A DNA stretch of 64,000 nt from DASWJZ01 sp963792885 (GCA_963792885.1 CAWBXX010000002.1:744001-808000); one strand, 5' to 3'. Shown: positions 8,926 to 17,917, counted from the stretch's first letter. The notes: a model not told the origin generated them from the letters alone. Numbers and translations: made by a program.

Positions 8926-8962
8926 GTCCCCTACCCCTTGCGGGGAGAAGTTAGGGGGAGGG
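8926..8962. repeat. Short palindromic repeat
   Basis: CCCCTA and TAGGGG arms with an inner CCC/GGG step form a hairpin just upstream of the transglycosylase start and just past the end of the helicase gene. Its sequence resembles the C-rich palindromes at about 20 kb and 28 kb in this window. Confidence 0.55.
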
Positions 8963-8972
8963 TTTTCGCTCT

Positions 8973-10364
8973 CTATGCCTCGGCGCGTTCGTCCTCGCGC
9001 CGCACCGGACGCGAAAGGAAGCCTGGAAGGCCGGTCTTCGGGTCGAGGCCGGAATAGCGCTCGCGCTTCTTGCCGCGGCGATTGTCGCTGTGGTTTCGCT
9101 TGGGCTTGCGTGCCGCCGCCTGCTTCTCCCGTCGCGGCTCCTGACGCCCGCGCGACTCATGTTGTCCACGAGACTCGGGGCGCCGCCCGCGCGGTTTCTG
9201 TCGGCCCTTCGCCGGGGCCTCGACGCCCGCCTCGATCCCTGCCGGAAGCGCAGCCACCGGAACGTTCGTCCGCGTGAGCTTCTCGATGTCGCGGAGATAG
9301 GCGCGCTCTTCGCCGTTGCAGAACGAGATGGCGATGCCGGCTGCGCCAGCGCGCGCTGTGCGCCCGATGCGGTGCACGTAGCTCTCCGGCACGTTCGGAA
9401 GCTCGTAGTTCACGACATGCGTGACGTTCTCGACATGGATGCCGCGTGCCGCGATGTCGGTCGCGACGAGCACTCGCGTCGTGCCGCGCTTGAACGCGGC
9501 GAGCGCCCGCTCACGCTGCGGCTGGCTCTTGTTGCCGTGGATCGCCGCGGCGTTGACGCCGCCCTCGATGAGATTGCGAACCACTTTGTCGGCGCCGTGC
9601 TTGGTGCGGGTGAAGACGAGCACGCGCTCCATCGCCGGGTCAGCGAGGATGCGTCGAAGGAGCGGCTGCTTCTGCGAGCCCGACACGAACATCACGCTTT
9701 GCGTAACGCTGTCGACAGTCGAGGCAACGGGCGCGACCGCGACCTGCACCGGATCGGAGAGAAGCTGGTCGGCGAGCTGCGAAATCGTCTTCGGCATCGT
9801 CGCGGAGAAGAAGAGCGTCTGCCTTGTTTGAGGCACCATCTTCACGATCTTGCGGAGCGGTACGATGAAGCCGAGATCGAGCATCTGGTCGGCCTCGTCG
9901 ACGACGAGGATCTCGACCCCGCCGAGCGACAGGATGCGCTGGTCGATGAGGTCGAGGAGCCGGCCCGGTGTCGCGACGAGGATGTCGACGCCGCGCTTCA
10001 AGGCTTCCGACTGTGGACGCTGCGAGACGCCGCCGAAGACGACGGCGACGCTGAGCTTCAGGCCTGCGCCGTAGGTGCGAAAGCTCTGCGCGACCTGCGT
10101 CGCGAGCTCGCGCGTCGGGGTGAGCACCAGCACGCGCGGGCGACCGGGAATGCGCGTCGGGCGCGTCGAGGAAAGGCGCTCCAGGATCGGAAGCGCGAAG
10201 GCAGCCGTCTTGCCGGTGCCGGTCTGCGCGATGCCGCAGAGGTCGCGGCCGGCGAGGATGGGGCTGATGGCTTGTGCCTGGATCGGGGTCGGTGCGCTGT
10301 GGCCTTCATTGGCGACGGCGCGAAGAATGGTTTCGCTCAAGGCGAAATCGGAAAACTGGGTCAA
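8973..10364 (-). CDS. rhlE: DEAD-box ATP-dependent RNA helicase, RhlE-like
   Basis: A 463-residue helicase that unwinds RNA duplexes in ribosome assembly or decay. All core motifs are visible: Q-motif region PTPIQAQAI (26-34), Walker A AQTGTGKT (46-53), PTRELA (83-88), TPGR (132-135), DEAD (156-159), SAT (187-189), and in the second RecA lobe ATDIAARGIH and HRIGRTARAG. After about residue 375 a long basic Arg/Gly/Gln-rich tail follows, as in RhlE-type enzymes and unlike the structured tails of DbpA or CsdA. Its 5' leader is unusually hairpin-rich, consistent with structure- or cold-dependent control. RhlE is the best match; the exact paralogue is uncertain. Confidence 0.88.
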   Translation of the reverse strand: MTQFSDFALSETILRAVANEGHSAPTPIQAQAISPILAGRDLCGIAQTGTGKTAAFALPILERLSSTRPTRIPGRPRVLVLTPTRELATQVAQSFRTYGAGLKLSVAVVFGGVSQRPQSEALKRGVDILVATPGRLLDLIDQRILSLGGVEILVVDEADQMLDLGFIVPLRKIVKMVPQTRQTLFFSATMPKTISQLADQLLSDPVQVAVAPVASTVDSVTQSVMFVSGSQKQPLLRRILADPAMERVLVFTRTKHGADKVVRNLIEGGVNAAAIHGNKSQPQRERALAAFKRGTTRVLVATDIAARGIHVENVTHVVNYELPNVPESYVHRIGRTARAGAAGIAISFCNGEERAYLRDIEKLTRTNVPVAALPAGIEAGVEAPAKGRQKPRGRRPESRGQHESRGRQEPRREKQAAARKPKRNHSDNRRGKKRERYSGLDPKTGLPGFLSRPVRREDERAEA

Positions 10365-10386
10365 TTGGTACTTTCGTTATGTCAAA

Positions 10387-10568
10387 GCCCGGCGGGCGCA
10401 TGGAATGCGCGCACCGAAACGGTGTCGTGAGACGACCCGCGCGAATTGGGCTGTCTGGGGTTAAGAGCGAATGAAGACCGGGCCGGGTCCGTTTTTCTCG
10501 GACGCTTTCACGCTGCCTAGTCGAGCGCCGTAGACAGGCGCTACCGCTATGCCCACGCATATCGTGGG
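10387..10568 (-). promoter_or_regulatory. Hairpin-rich 5' leader of the RhlE-like gene
   Basis: Just upstream of the helicase start come abutting perfect palindromes: GCCCGGCGGGC (10387-10397), GCGCAT/ATGCGC (10396-10410), CACCG/CGGTG (10412-10424) and TCGT/ACGA (10425-10435); then GTCCG/CGGAC (10487-10503), AGCGCC/GGCGCT (10524-10542) and CCCACG/CGTGGG (10552-10568). Read on the minus strand they would form a leader RNA of serial stem-loops. Long structured leaders are known for some DEAD-box helicase genes, where the helicase controls its own mRNA. That role is inferred, and a repeat element is an alternative. Confidence 0.45.
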
Positions 10569-11095
10569 TAGATGATTGAAAGTCAAGGGAAATCGGCGGA
10601 GCGGACGAAGTTCAGCCGTAGAAGAGCTGCACTCTCCTTGGTCGAGGGTCGATGTAGGCATGACCGCCATATGGCCTGCCGGCAGCGGCGATCCAACTGC
10701 GTCGGTCGGGGACGCGTCAGCGCCGTTCGGCCTTTTCACGACGCGGCGCAACATTCCCTACGTAGGCAGAATATTTCTTTGGAGAGATGCGATCGGCGGC
10801 CCCCGTTTTGCCCCGCTGGGAGCCACGTCACAAAAGTGTCACAACTGTGGATGGTCCCGTGCGTTACCGGCTGGCCTGAAAGATTAATTGGCCTTAACCT
10901 CCCGTCCGCACCACCGGGGTTCCCCCGCCTTTTGCAGCTCTTGTGGGTTACACCAGAGCGGAAGGGCGGCGCCGCAGAACTGACACATAAGCGTTACGCG
11001 GCGGCGTTAGGTGGGTTCGTTCGGCGCAGGAACCCGCGCCGTTCTTCGGTTTTGCGCTGCGGGACGCTCGCGGCGAGGAGAGGAAGGTGAGGGGT
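10569..11095. other. Intergenic region, no convincing gene
   Basis: The gap lies between the helicase leader and the binding-protein gene. Short open frames on both strands (up to 172 codons) have skewed, Arg/Ser-rich composition and no ribosome site. A GGCC-rich inverted stretch sits near 10874-10893. Promoters for both divergent units should lie here. Confidence 0.5.
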
Positions 11096-12193
11096 ATGAG
11101 CAAGCTGATTTGTATGACGTCGATTGCGGCGCTCGCAATCGGCGCGTCCACGGGATTTGCGCTGGCGCAGAGCCAGGAACTCATAGACGCCGCTAAGGCG
11201 GAAGGCACGCTGACGACGATCGCCCTGCCGCACGATTGGTGCAATTACGGCGGGACGATTCAGGGCTTCAAGGACAAGTACGGTCTCGAAGTGAACGAGC
11301 TTAATCCCGACGCGGGATCGGGCGACGAGGTCGAGGCTATCCGCGCCAACAAGGGAAATACCGGTCCACAGGCCCCCGACGTGATCGATGTCGGCCTCTC
11401 CTTCGGGCCGACCGCCAAGTCGGAAGGGCTGATCCAGCCGTATAAGGTCGCGACCTGGGACACGATCCCCGACAGCGCCAAGGACGCCGAGGGCTTCTGG
11501 TACGGCGACTATTACGGCGTGCTCTCCTTCTTGGTGAACAAGGACATCGTGCAGAACACGCCAGCCGATTGGCCGGATCTGCTCAAGCCCGACTATGCGA
11601 ACACCGTCGCGCTCGCGGGTGACCCGCGCACCTCGAACCAGGCCATCCAGGGCGTCTACGCGGCCGGGCTCTCGCGCTCCGGCGGCGACGCGTCGAAGGC
11701 TGCCGCGGACGGCCTCGCCTTCTTCGCCGAGCTGAACAAAGCCGGGAATTTCGTCCCCGTCATCGGCAAGTCGGCATCGCTCGCGCAGGGCTCAACGCCG
11801 ATCATCATCTCCTGGGATTACAACGCGCTCTCCTGGCGCGACGTTCTCGCCGGCAACCCGCCGGCCGACGTCGTCGTGCCGAAGACCGGTGTGATCGCGG
11901 GCGTCTACGTGCAGGCGATCAGCGCCTTCGCGCCGCATCCGAACGCAGCGAAGCTGTGGATGGAGTATCTCTACTCGGACGAAGGCCAGCTCACTTGGCT
12001 GAAGGGTTACTGCCACCCCATCCGCTTCAACGACATGTCCAAGGCCGGCACGATCCCGCAGGAGATGCTCGACAAGCTTCCGCCTGCCGCGTCTTACGAG
12101 GCAGCCGTCTTCCCGACGCTCGACGAGCAGAACGCGGGCAAGAAGGAGATCACGGAGAACTGGGACTCGGTGGTCGGCGCCAACGTGCAATAG
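11096..12193 (+). CDS. ABC transporter extracellular substrate-binding protein
   Basis: About 365 residues, exported by an N-terminal signal peptide (MSKLICMTSIAALAIG, cleavage after the AQ near residue 25). The two-lobed family-1 (PotD/AfuA-like) fold is recognisable from TLTTIALPHDWCNYGG, the sugar/polyamine-type PDVIDVGLSFG and YLYSDEGQLTWLKGY near the C-terminus. ATG 11096 is preferred over the in-frame GTG at 11087 because GGAAGGTGA precedes it. It heads a four-gene importer (binding protein, two permeases, ATPase). Polyamines, ferric iron or 2-aminoethylphosphonate are possible substrates; none can be chosen from sequence alone. Confidence 0.88.
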   Translation: MSKLICMTSIAALAIGASTGFALAQSQELIDAAKAEGTLTTIALPHDWCNYGGTIQGFKDKYGLEVNELNPDAGSGDEVEAIRANKGNTGPQAPDVIDVGLSFGPTAKSEGLIQPYKVATWDTIPDSAKDAEGFWYGDYYGVLSFLVNKDIVQNTPADWPDLLKPDYANTVALAGDPRTSNQAIQGVYAAGLSRSGGDASKAAADGLAFFAELNKAGNFVPVIGKSASLAQGSTPIIISWDYNALSWRDVLAGNPPADVVVPKTGVIAGVYVQAISAFAPHPNAAKLWMEYLYSDEGQLTWLKGYCHPIRFNDMSKAGTIPQEMLDKLPPAASYEAAVFPTLDEQNAGKKEITENWDSVVGANVQ

Positions 12194-12201
12194 TTTGAGC
12201 T

Positions 12202-12228
12202 GATCGGGCGGCCCCCGGCCGCCCGATC
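12202..12228 (+). terminator. 12-bp perfect hairpin inside the ABC operon
   Basis: GATCGGGCGGCC and GGCCGCCCGATC pair perfectly around CCC, directly after the binding-protein stop and before the permease start; TCTTT follows. Such stems commonly protect upstream mRNA or partly terminate, letting the binding protein be made in excess over the membrane subunits (inference). Confidence 0.75.
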
Positions 12229-12249
12229 TCTTTCCGCGGGGGCCTTGCC

Positions 12250-13266
12250 TTGAGCGACATTGCCGCGAACGAGCCGGGAATCGCGCGCGGCGGTCCGGTG
12301 CCGCTCGCAACTCCTCCGGACGCCAACACGCGCACCCGATTGCCGACCAGCTGGCTGGGCGTCGCGCCGTTCTTCATCTTCGCCGCTATGTTCCTGATCC
12401 TGCCTACCCTCTATCTGATGGTGGGCGCGTTTCAGACCGACCGCGGCGCGTTCACTTTCGTGAACGTCGGTCGTCTCTTTCAGCCCGATTCGACGCGTCC
12501 GGAATGTAATGCGGTTGTCGAGGGCTGGCTGCAGTGGCTCCTCTATTGGGCGCCGCGCTACACCGCTTGCTCGTCGATTCTGAGCGCCTATTGGATTTCG
12601 ATCAAAGTCAGCTTCGCCTCCGCGATCCTTGGGGCCTTCACCGGCATCGCCATCGCTATCGCCATTGTCCGGGGCGGGCTCCCAGGTTGGATCCGCTCCG
12701 TCACGCTCACCTTCTCCGGCGTCGCGTCGAATTTCGCCGGCGTCCCGCTGGCTTTCGCCTTTCTCGCCACGCTTGGCCGGCTTGGGCTCGTGACGGTGCT
12801 GCTCAAGGCACTCGTCGGTATCAACATCTATTCCTACGGCTTCAACATTCTCTCCTTCTGGGGCCTGACGCTCACGTATCTTTACTTTCAGATCCCGCTG
12901 ATGGTGGTCATCATCGTGCCCGCGATCGACGGCATAAGGAGGGAGTGGGGCGAGGCGGCCGCGACGCTCGGAGCGACGCAGGCCCAATATTGGCGGATCG
13001 TGGTGATCCCCGTGCTTTGGCCGAGCTTCCTCGGCACGGTCATCCTGCTCTTCGCCAATGCCTTCGGCGCCATAGCCACGGCCTATGCGCTCACCGGCTC
13101 CTCGCTCAACATCGTCCCGATCGTGCTTTACGCGCAGATCCGCGGCGACGTGCTGCACAACGCCAATCTCGGTTACGCGATCGCGTTTGGGATGATCGTC
13201 ATCACCGGCGTTGCCAATCTGCTCTATATTATCTTCAGGGTCCGCAGCGAGAGGTGGCTGAAATGA
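12250..13266 (+). CDS. ABC transporter permease, first of two
   Basis: About 338 residues with six or more membrane helices (first at about 37-58, core helices from about 115 to 330) and the EAA loop WGEAAATLGATQAQYWRIVVIPVL at about 235-258. The N-terminal 35 residues are polar and cytoplasmic. A TTG start at 12250 is used; no in-frame ATG or GTG gives a complete first helix with a better ribosome site. It overlaps the next permease by four bases (ATGA), so the two are translationally coupled and likely form a heterodimer. Confidence 0.88.
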   Translation: MSDIAANEPGIARGGPVPLATPPDANTRTRLPTSWLGVAPFFIFAAMFLILPTLYLMVGAFQTDRGAFTFVNVGRLFQPDSTRPECNAVVEGWLQWLLYWAPRYTACSSILSAYWISIKVSFASAILGAFTGIAIAIAIVRGGLPGWIRSVTLTFSGVASNFAGVPLAFAFLATLGRLGLVTVLLKALVGINIYSYGFNILSFWGLTLTYLYFQIPLMVVIIVPAIDGIRREWGEAAATLGATQAQYWRIVVIPVLWPSFLGTVILLFANAFGAIATAYALTGSSLNIVPIVLYAQIRGDVLHNANLGYAIAFGMIVITGVANLLYIIFRVRSERWLK

Positions 13267-14051
13267 GGTCCGGTCGCTTCTGGTCTTGGGTAATCTTTGC
13301 CGTCGGCGCGGCCTATTTCTTCATTCCTTTGATTGGCACGCTCGAATTTTCGATGCGCATGCGCCGCGGCACCTACTCATTCGATGCATACAGGGTCGTG
13401 CTCGGCGACGTGCATTTCCAGCAGACGTTCGGATATTCCGTTGTCGTCGCCGTCTTCACCATCGTGCTCGGTGTCCTGATCGTCGTTCCGGCTGCCTATT
13501 GGATCAGGCTGCGCCTGCCGCAGCTGAGGCCCATCGTGGAATTCATCACGCTCTTGCCGTTGGTGATTCCGGCGATCGTTATCGTGTTCGGCTATATTCG
13601 CATGTATGGATCGAGCTCGCCGCTTCCGTTTCTGGCAAGCGCGCGCGGAGCCGACGCGCTTCTCGTCATTGGATATGCAACGCTGGCGCTGCCCTACATG
13701 TATCGGGCTGTGGATACCGGCCTTCGCACCATCGATGTCAGGACCCTTACCGAGGCTGCGCAGATTCTCGGCGCCGGCTGGACCACGATCATGCTCAGGG
13801 TGATCTTGCCCAATGTTCTGATCGCCGTGCTCTCCGGCGCGTTCCTCACCTTTGCAATCGTGATCGGCGAGTTCACGATGGCGAGCCTCCTGAACCGTCC
13901 GGCTTTCGGGCCCTATCTGCAGCTCATGGGCGCCAACCGCGCCTACGAGCCGGCGGCGCTTGCGATCATTGCCTTTGCGATCACGTGGGGATGCATGTCG
14001 CTGATCCAGATCCTTTCGCGTTTCGCGCCGAAATCGGGCCAGGCCCGCTGA
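13263..14051 (+). CDS. ABC transporter permease, second of two
   Basis: 262 residues, starting at an ATG that overlaps the previous TGA. Six membrane helices are visible (about 8-28, 60-83, 95-117, 130-150, 188-210, 230-252), with EAA loop TEAAQILGAGWTTIMLRVILPNVL at about 162-185. It is the PotC/PhnV-like partner of the upstream permease, and the ATPase follows after 17 bases. Confidence 0.9.
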   Translation: MRSGRFWSWVIFAVGAAYFFIPLIGTLEFSMRMRRGTYSFDAYRVVLGDVHFQQTFGYSVVVAVFTIVLGVLIVVPAAYWIRLRLPQLRPIVEFITLLPLVIPAIVIVFGYIRMYGSSSPLPFLASARGADALLVIGYATLALPYMYRAVDTGLRTIDVRTLTEAAQILGAGWTTIMLRVILPNVLIAVLSGAFLTFAIVIGEFTMASLLNRPAFGPYLQLMGANRAYEPAALAIIAFAITWGCMSLIQILSRFAPKSGQAR

Positions 14052-14068
14052 TCTGAGAGGCCACACGA

Positions 14069-15145
14069 ATGAGCGATCCTTTTCTCAGCATCCAGCGCAT
14101 CCGAAAGACCTTCGGCCCGACGACCGTGGTCCAGGATTTCAACCTCGATGTTGAGGCTGGCGAGTTCATCTCCTTCCTCGGTCCTTCGGGCTGCGGCAAG
14201 ACGACTGTTCTGCGCATGGTGGCGGGTTTCGAAGAGCCGAGCGCCGGCAACGTCGTCGTCAGTGGGCGCGATATCACGCAATTGAAGCCGAACCAGCGCA
14301 ACGTCGGCATGGTCTTTCAGGCCTATGCGCTGTTTCCCAACCTGACGGTGGCGCAGAATGTCGGCTTCGGGCTGAAGGTCGCCAAGATGCCGAAGTCGGA
14401 GGCCGATCAGCGCGTCGCCGAGATGCTGTCGCTGATCAGGCTGCCGGAACTCGGGTCGCGTTATCCCTATCAGCTGTCGGGCGGCCAGCAGCAGCGCGTG
14501 GCTCTGGCGCGTGCCTTGGCACCGAAGCCGAAGCTGCTCTTGCTCGACGAGCCGCTCTCCGCGCTCGACGCCAAGGTGCGTGTGTCTCTCCGCGAAGAGA
14601 TTCGCGCCATCCAGCAGCGCCTCGGCATCACCACGATCTTCGTGACGCACGACCAGGAAGAGGCGCTGTCGATCTCCGACCGCATCGTGGTGATGTACAA
14701 CGGCAAGGCGGAGCAGGTCGGCACGCCTTTCGAGATCTACAACCGCCCGAGCTCGCGCTTCGTTGCGTCCTTCGTCGGCACCTTGAATATCCTGGACGCG
14801 GAGGTGCGCGATGCCGCGAGCGGGCGGATGGTCATCGACGGGCAGGAGGTCACCGCTGCGAGCGGCATCGTCGGCGCAGCACCCGGCGCCAGGCGATCGG
14901 TCGCGCTCCGTCCGGAGGCTGTCTCGCTGAACGGCGTCGACGGCAACAGGAACAAGCTCGAAGGCACGATCGAGGATGTGAACTTCCTCGGCTCGGTCGT
15001 GCGCGTACGCGTCCGCTTCAACGAGAGCGCCGTCTCGCTCGACACCTTCAACAACCCGAACGCCCCGCCACCGAAGCAGGGCGACAAGGTGACGGTGAGC
15101 TTCGCGCCCGAGGACTTGCTGGTGCTGGACGGGGAGCCGGGCTGA
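14069..15145 (+). CDS. ABC transporter ATP-binding protein (PotA/FbpC-like)
   Basis: 358 residues. Walker A GPSGCGKT is at about 38-45, Q-loop VFQAYALFPNL, signature LSGGQQQR, Walker B LLLLDEP, switch FVTHDQEEA, then a TOBE domain from about residue 290 (ALRPEAVSLNG). The sequence is uninterrupted, unlike the two ATPases at the window start. It closes the importer operon that begins with the binding protein at 11096. The subfamily spans polyamine, iron and aminoethylphosphonate systems, so the substrate remains open. Confidence 0.9.
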   Translation: MSDPFLSIQRIRKTFGPTTVVQDFNLDVEAGEFISFLGPSGCGKTTVLRMVAGFEEPSAGNVVVSGRDITQLKPNQRNVGMVFQAYALFPNLTVAQNVGFGLKVAKMPKSEADQRVAEMLSLIRLPELGSRYPYQLSGGQQQRVALARALAPKPKLLLLDEPLSALDAKVRVSLREEIRAIQQRLGITTIFVTHDQEEALSISDRIVVMYNGKAEQVGTPFEIYNRPSSRFVASFVGTLNILDAEVRDAASGRMVIDGQEVTAASGIVGAAPGARRSVALRPEAVSLNGVDGNRNKLEGTIEDVNFLGSVVRVRVRFNESAVSLDTFNNPNAPPPKQGDKVTVSFAPEDLLVLDGEPG

Positions 15146-15165
15146 GGCGCCGCGCTCGACTCGCG

Positions 15166-15399
15166 TTAGCGCGAGGCGATGTAGCCCCCGCCGGTGCCGA
15201 GAGCGCCGCCGATGATCGCGCCTCCGAGGACCGAGCCTCCGCTAGCCGCAGCGACAACCGCGCCGCCGCCGGCGCCGATCGCCGCCCCTGCCGCCAGATA
15301 TTGCTGCGTCCGGGAACAGCCGCCTGAAATCACGAGCCCGCAGGCAACAACCGCCGCAAGGCCGGCTTTTCCGAAACGCAGCACCACACGCCACTCCAC
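15166..15399 (-). CDS. Small glycine-zipper lipoprotein
   Basis: 77 residues, GTG start. A hydrophobic signal ends in the lipobox VISGGC, giving a lipidated Cys at about residue 28. The mature part is almost wholly small residues with repeated GxxxG spacing (AAGAAIGAGGGAVVAAASGG, then GGAIIGGALG), a glycine-zipper membrane segment as in the YMGG/SlyB-like lipoproteins. It is probably an outer-membrane structural lipoprotein and is convergent with the ABC ATPase gene. No specific function is known. Confidence 0.75.
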   Translation of the reverse strand: MEWRVVLRFGKAGLAAVVACGLVISGGCSRTQQYLAAGAAIGAGGGAVVAAASGGSVLGGAIIGGALGTGGGYIASR

Positions 15400-15529
15400 A
15401 AAACGTCGTTTTCGGAAGGTGAACGATCCCGGTTAAGTTTCCGCAAATGTGGATGCGCCGTGTTCCGGCTTTGTTTCCGCCGCCGGATGCGTCAATATCG
15501 AGCCGAAGCAGTTCCGAGCGGGAGGCGCG

Positions 15530-16039
15530 TTGAGCATCCGAATCCTGACGCAGGCGCGGCTGGTCGAGGCCGAGACGCCGTCGCTGCCGGTGGACGGCCG
15601 ACAGTCGGAGCGCGCGCTCGCCATCCGCCGCGGCGTCTGTCGGCGGCTCCGCGCCGAAGGGCTGGCGCTCATCGCGGAAGTCACCCTCCGTTCCGGCCGC
15701 CGCGCCGATCTCGTGGCGCTGTCGCCCGACGGTCAGATCACCATTGTGGAGATCAAATCGTCGATCGAGGATTTCCGCGCCAATTCGAAATGGCGCGACT
15801 ATCTCCTCCATTCCGACCGCTTCTATTTCGCCACCGGGCCGCATGTGCCGGCGGAGATCTTTCCCGGCGAGGCGGGGCTGATCGTGGCCGATCCCTACGG
15901 CGCCGAGATACTTCGCCCGTCGGGTTGCACGAAGCTCCCGGCGGCGACGCGGAAAGAGATGCTGATCCGCATTGCTCGCGCCGGCGCGCACCGTCTGCAC
16001 GATCTGGAGGACCCGGATTGCGAGCGCGCCGCAGGCTAG
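15530..16039 (+). CDS. mmcB: MmcB family DNA-repair protein
   Basis: 169 residues starting at TTG 15530, which has GGGAGG five bases upstream; an ATG at 15449 would add a poorly conserved leader. The restriction-nuclease-like core is visible: ADLVALSPDGQITIVEIKSSIEDFRAN has the spaced Asp and Glu-x-Lys residues of a PD-(D/E)xK fold, followed by KWRDYLLHSDRFYFA. This matches the alphaproteobacterial MmcB family linked in Caulobacter to ImuABC-dependent mutagenic repair. Whether it cleaves DNA is not known to me. SOS control is likely, but I did not find a clear LexA site. Confidence 0.8.
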   Translation: MSIRILTQARLVEAETPSLPVDGRQSERALAIRRGVCRRLRAEGLALIAEVTLRSGRRADLVALSPDGQITIVEIKSSIEDFRANSKWRDYLLHSDRFYFATGPHVPAEIFPGEAGLIVADPYGAEILRPSGCTKLPAATRKEMLIRIARAGAHRLHDLEDPDCERAAG

Positions 16040-16168
16040 CGTTGCAGCCGGTCAAAGTGGCGTGAGCATTGTCAGGAGCCGGCGAGCGTGCGCTTTGGCC
16101 GCCATTGATATCGCCTGGGCGCGTCACTAGCTTCCGCCTCGGGCCGGGTGCAGGAAGGAAAGTCGCAG

Positions 16169-17917
16169 GTGCCGCGGGAACAGCGCAGGCTCGCCGCGAT
16201 CATGTCCGCCGATGTCGTCGGATATTCGCGGCTCATGGGCCTTAGCGAGAGTGGCACGCTCGCGCGCCTCAAGGCCGCGCGCGCCGAGGTCGTCGATCCC
16301 GCGGTCGCGGAGCACGGGGGCCGTATCGTCAAGACGACGGGCGATGGCCTCCTGATCGAGTTCTCCTCGGCCGTCGACGCCGTCCAGTGCGGCATTGCCG
16401 TCCAGTCTTCGATGGCCGATCGGATCAACGGCATCCCGAAGGACGAGGCGCTTCAGTATCGGATCGGCGTCCATGTCGGCGACATCATCATCGAAGGCGA
16501 GGACATCTTCGGCGACGGCGTCAACATTGCCGCTCGCATCGAAGGCCTGGCAGAGCCGGGCGGCGTCGCGATCTCCGACGCCGTCAGCCAGCATGTCCGC
16601 GGTCACGTCGATGTCGCCTTCGTCGACCGCGGCGAGCACGCGGTGAAGAACATCGACCGCCCGCTCCATGTCTGGGCGTGGCGGCCCGGCGAGGATGCGG
16701 AGAGCGTCGTGCCGCCGGCCGAGCCGGCGCTGCCGGAGCGGCCCTCCATCGCTGTGCTTCCCTTCGACAACATGTCGGGCGATCCGGAGCAGGGCTACTT
16801 CGCCGACGGAATCACCGAGGACATCATCACCGATCTCTCCAAGGTCTCGGGCCTCTTCGTCATCGCCCGCAATTCTTCATTCGCCTACAAAGGCAAGGCG
16901 CCCGACATCCGCCAGGTAAGCCGTGAGCTCGGCGTGCGCTACGTGCTGGAGGGAAGTGTCCGCCGCGCCGCCAACAGGATCAGGATCAATGCCCAGATGA
17001 TCGAAGGCACGACCGGCGGCCATGTCTGGGCGGAGCGTTACGACCGCGACCTGGAAGATATCTTCGAGGTGCAGGACGAAGTGACCCGTACCATCGTCAG
17101 CGCGCTCAAGGTGAAGCTGACCGCGAGCGAGGTTGCGCAGCGGCAAAGCCGCAGCAAGATCGATCCGGAGGCCTACGATCTTCTCGTCCGCGCCCGCCAG
17201 ACGATGCTGCAGCTTCGCCCCGAGGCGTCGAGGCAGGCGCGCGCAATGCTGGAGCGCGTGGTCGCGCTAGGCTCGGGCGTGGCGATCGCCTATGCGCGGC
17301 TTTCCATCATCACCTTCGCCGAATACGTCAACCAATGGAACGGTGCGACGCGCGACGACCTGACCCGCGCTGCCGACCTGGCACGGAAAGCGATCAAGGC
17401 CGAGGAATCCGAGCCGCAGGGTTACATCGCACTCGCGTTGGCGCTTTCCTGGGATAGGCGCCTTGACGAGGCGGAGAAGGCAGCAGAGCGCGCGCTGGAA
17501 CTCGATCCGAACTCCGCTGACTGCTACACCGGGCTCGGCAACGTGCGGGATTTCCAGGGGCGTCAAGAAGAGGCCGCGGCGCTCTACACGAAGGCCTACC
17601 GGCTCGACCCGCAATGGGACATGGCCCTGCATTTCCTCGGGCGGGCTCTGCTTGCCATCGACCGCTTCGACGAGGCGGAGGTCGCTTTAAAGCGGCGGCT
17701 CGTGCTTGCGCCGAACACCGACATGTCGCGCTTCTATCTCGCTTGCCTCTACGGTCGCACTGGGCGCCCGGAGGAGGCGCGCGCGATGTGGGACGAGTTG
17801 ATGAAGGTCAATCCGGGCTTCTCGGTCACGCACCTTCAGCAGTCTCTGCCTTACGCCGACCCGGCGTGGCTCGATCGCTCGCTCGAAGGCTTGCGTCAGT
17901 CCGGGATCGCAATCTGA
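16169..17917 (+). CDS. Class III adenylate/guanylate cyclase-domain protein with TPR repeats
   Basis: About 582 residues. N-terminal cyclase domain (about 1-165): AIMSADVVGYSRLM and KTTGDGLLIEF carry the two metal-binding Asp residues, and FGDGVNIAARIEGLAEPGG carries the Asn/Arg transition-state pair, so catalysis looks possible. A TolB-like segment follows (SIAVLPFDNMSGDPEQGYFADGI onward, about 200-310), then a C-terminal array of TPRs (about 400-560, such as AERALELDPNSADCYTGLGN). The combination is a large paralogous family in Rhizobiales. GTG 16169 has GGAAGGA upstream; GTG 16148 is the alternative. cAMP is the likely product. Confidence 0.88.
   Translation: MPREQRRLAAIMSADVVGYSRLMGLSESGTLARLKAARAEVVDPAVAEHGGRIVKTTGDGLLIEFSSAVDAVQCGIAVQSSMADRINGIPKDEALQYRIGVHVGDIIIEGEDIFGDGVNIAARIEGLAEPGGVAISDAVSQHVRGHVDVAFVDRGEHAVKNIDRPLHVWAWRPGEDAESVVPPAEPALPERPSIAVLPFDNMSGDPEQGYFADGITEDIITDLSKVSGLFVIARNSSFAYKGKAPDIRQVSRELGVRYVLEGSVRRAANRIRINAQMIEGTTGGHVWAERYDRDLEDIFEVQDEVTRTIVSALKVKLTASEVAQRQSRSKIDPEAYDLLVRARQTMLQLRPEASRQARAMLERVVALGSGVAIAYARLSIITFAEYVNQWNGATRDDLTRAADLARKAIKAEESEPQGYIALALALSWDRRLDEAEKAAERALELDPNSADCYTGLGNVRDFQGRQEEAAALYTKAYRLDPQWDMALHFLGRALLAIDRFDEAEVALKRRLVLAPNTDMSRFYLACLYGRTGRPEEARAMWDELMKVNPGFSVTHLQQSLPYADPAWLDRSLEGLRQSGIAI

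Noticed and set aside
9090..10430. 446-codon open frame on the plus strand
   Set aside because: Antisense to the RhlE-like helicase, with repeated Arg/Asp/Leu composition and no motif.
10461..10754. 97-codon minus-strand frame upstream of the helicase
   Set aside because: It overlaps the hairpin leader; composition is not protein-like and no ribosome site is visible.
10882..10897. CtrA box (TTAATTGGCCTTAACC)
   Set aside because: The spacer is six, not seven bases, and the downstream gene is an ABC binding protein.
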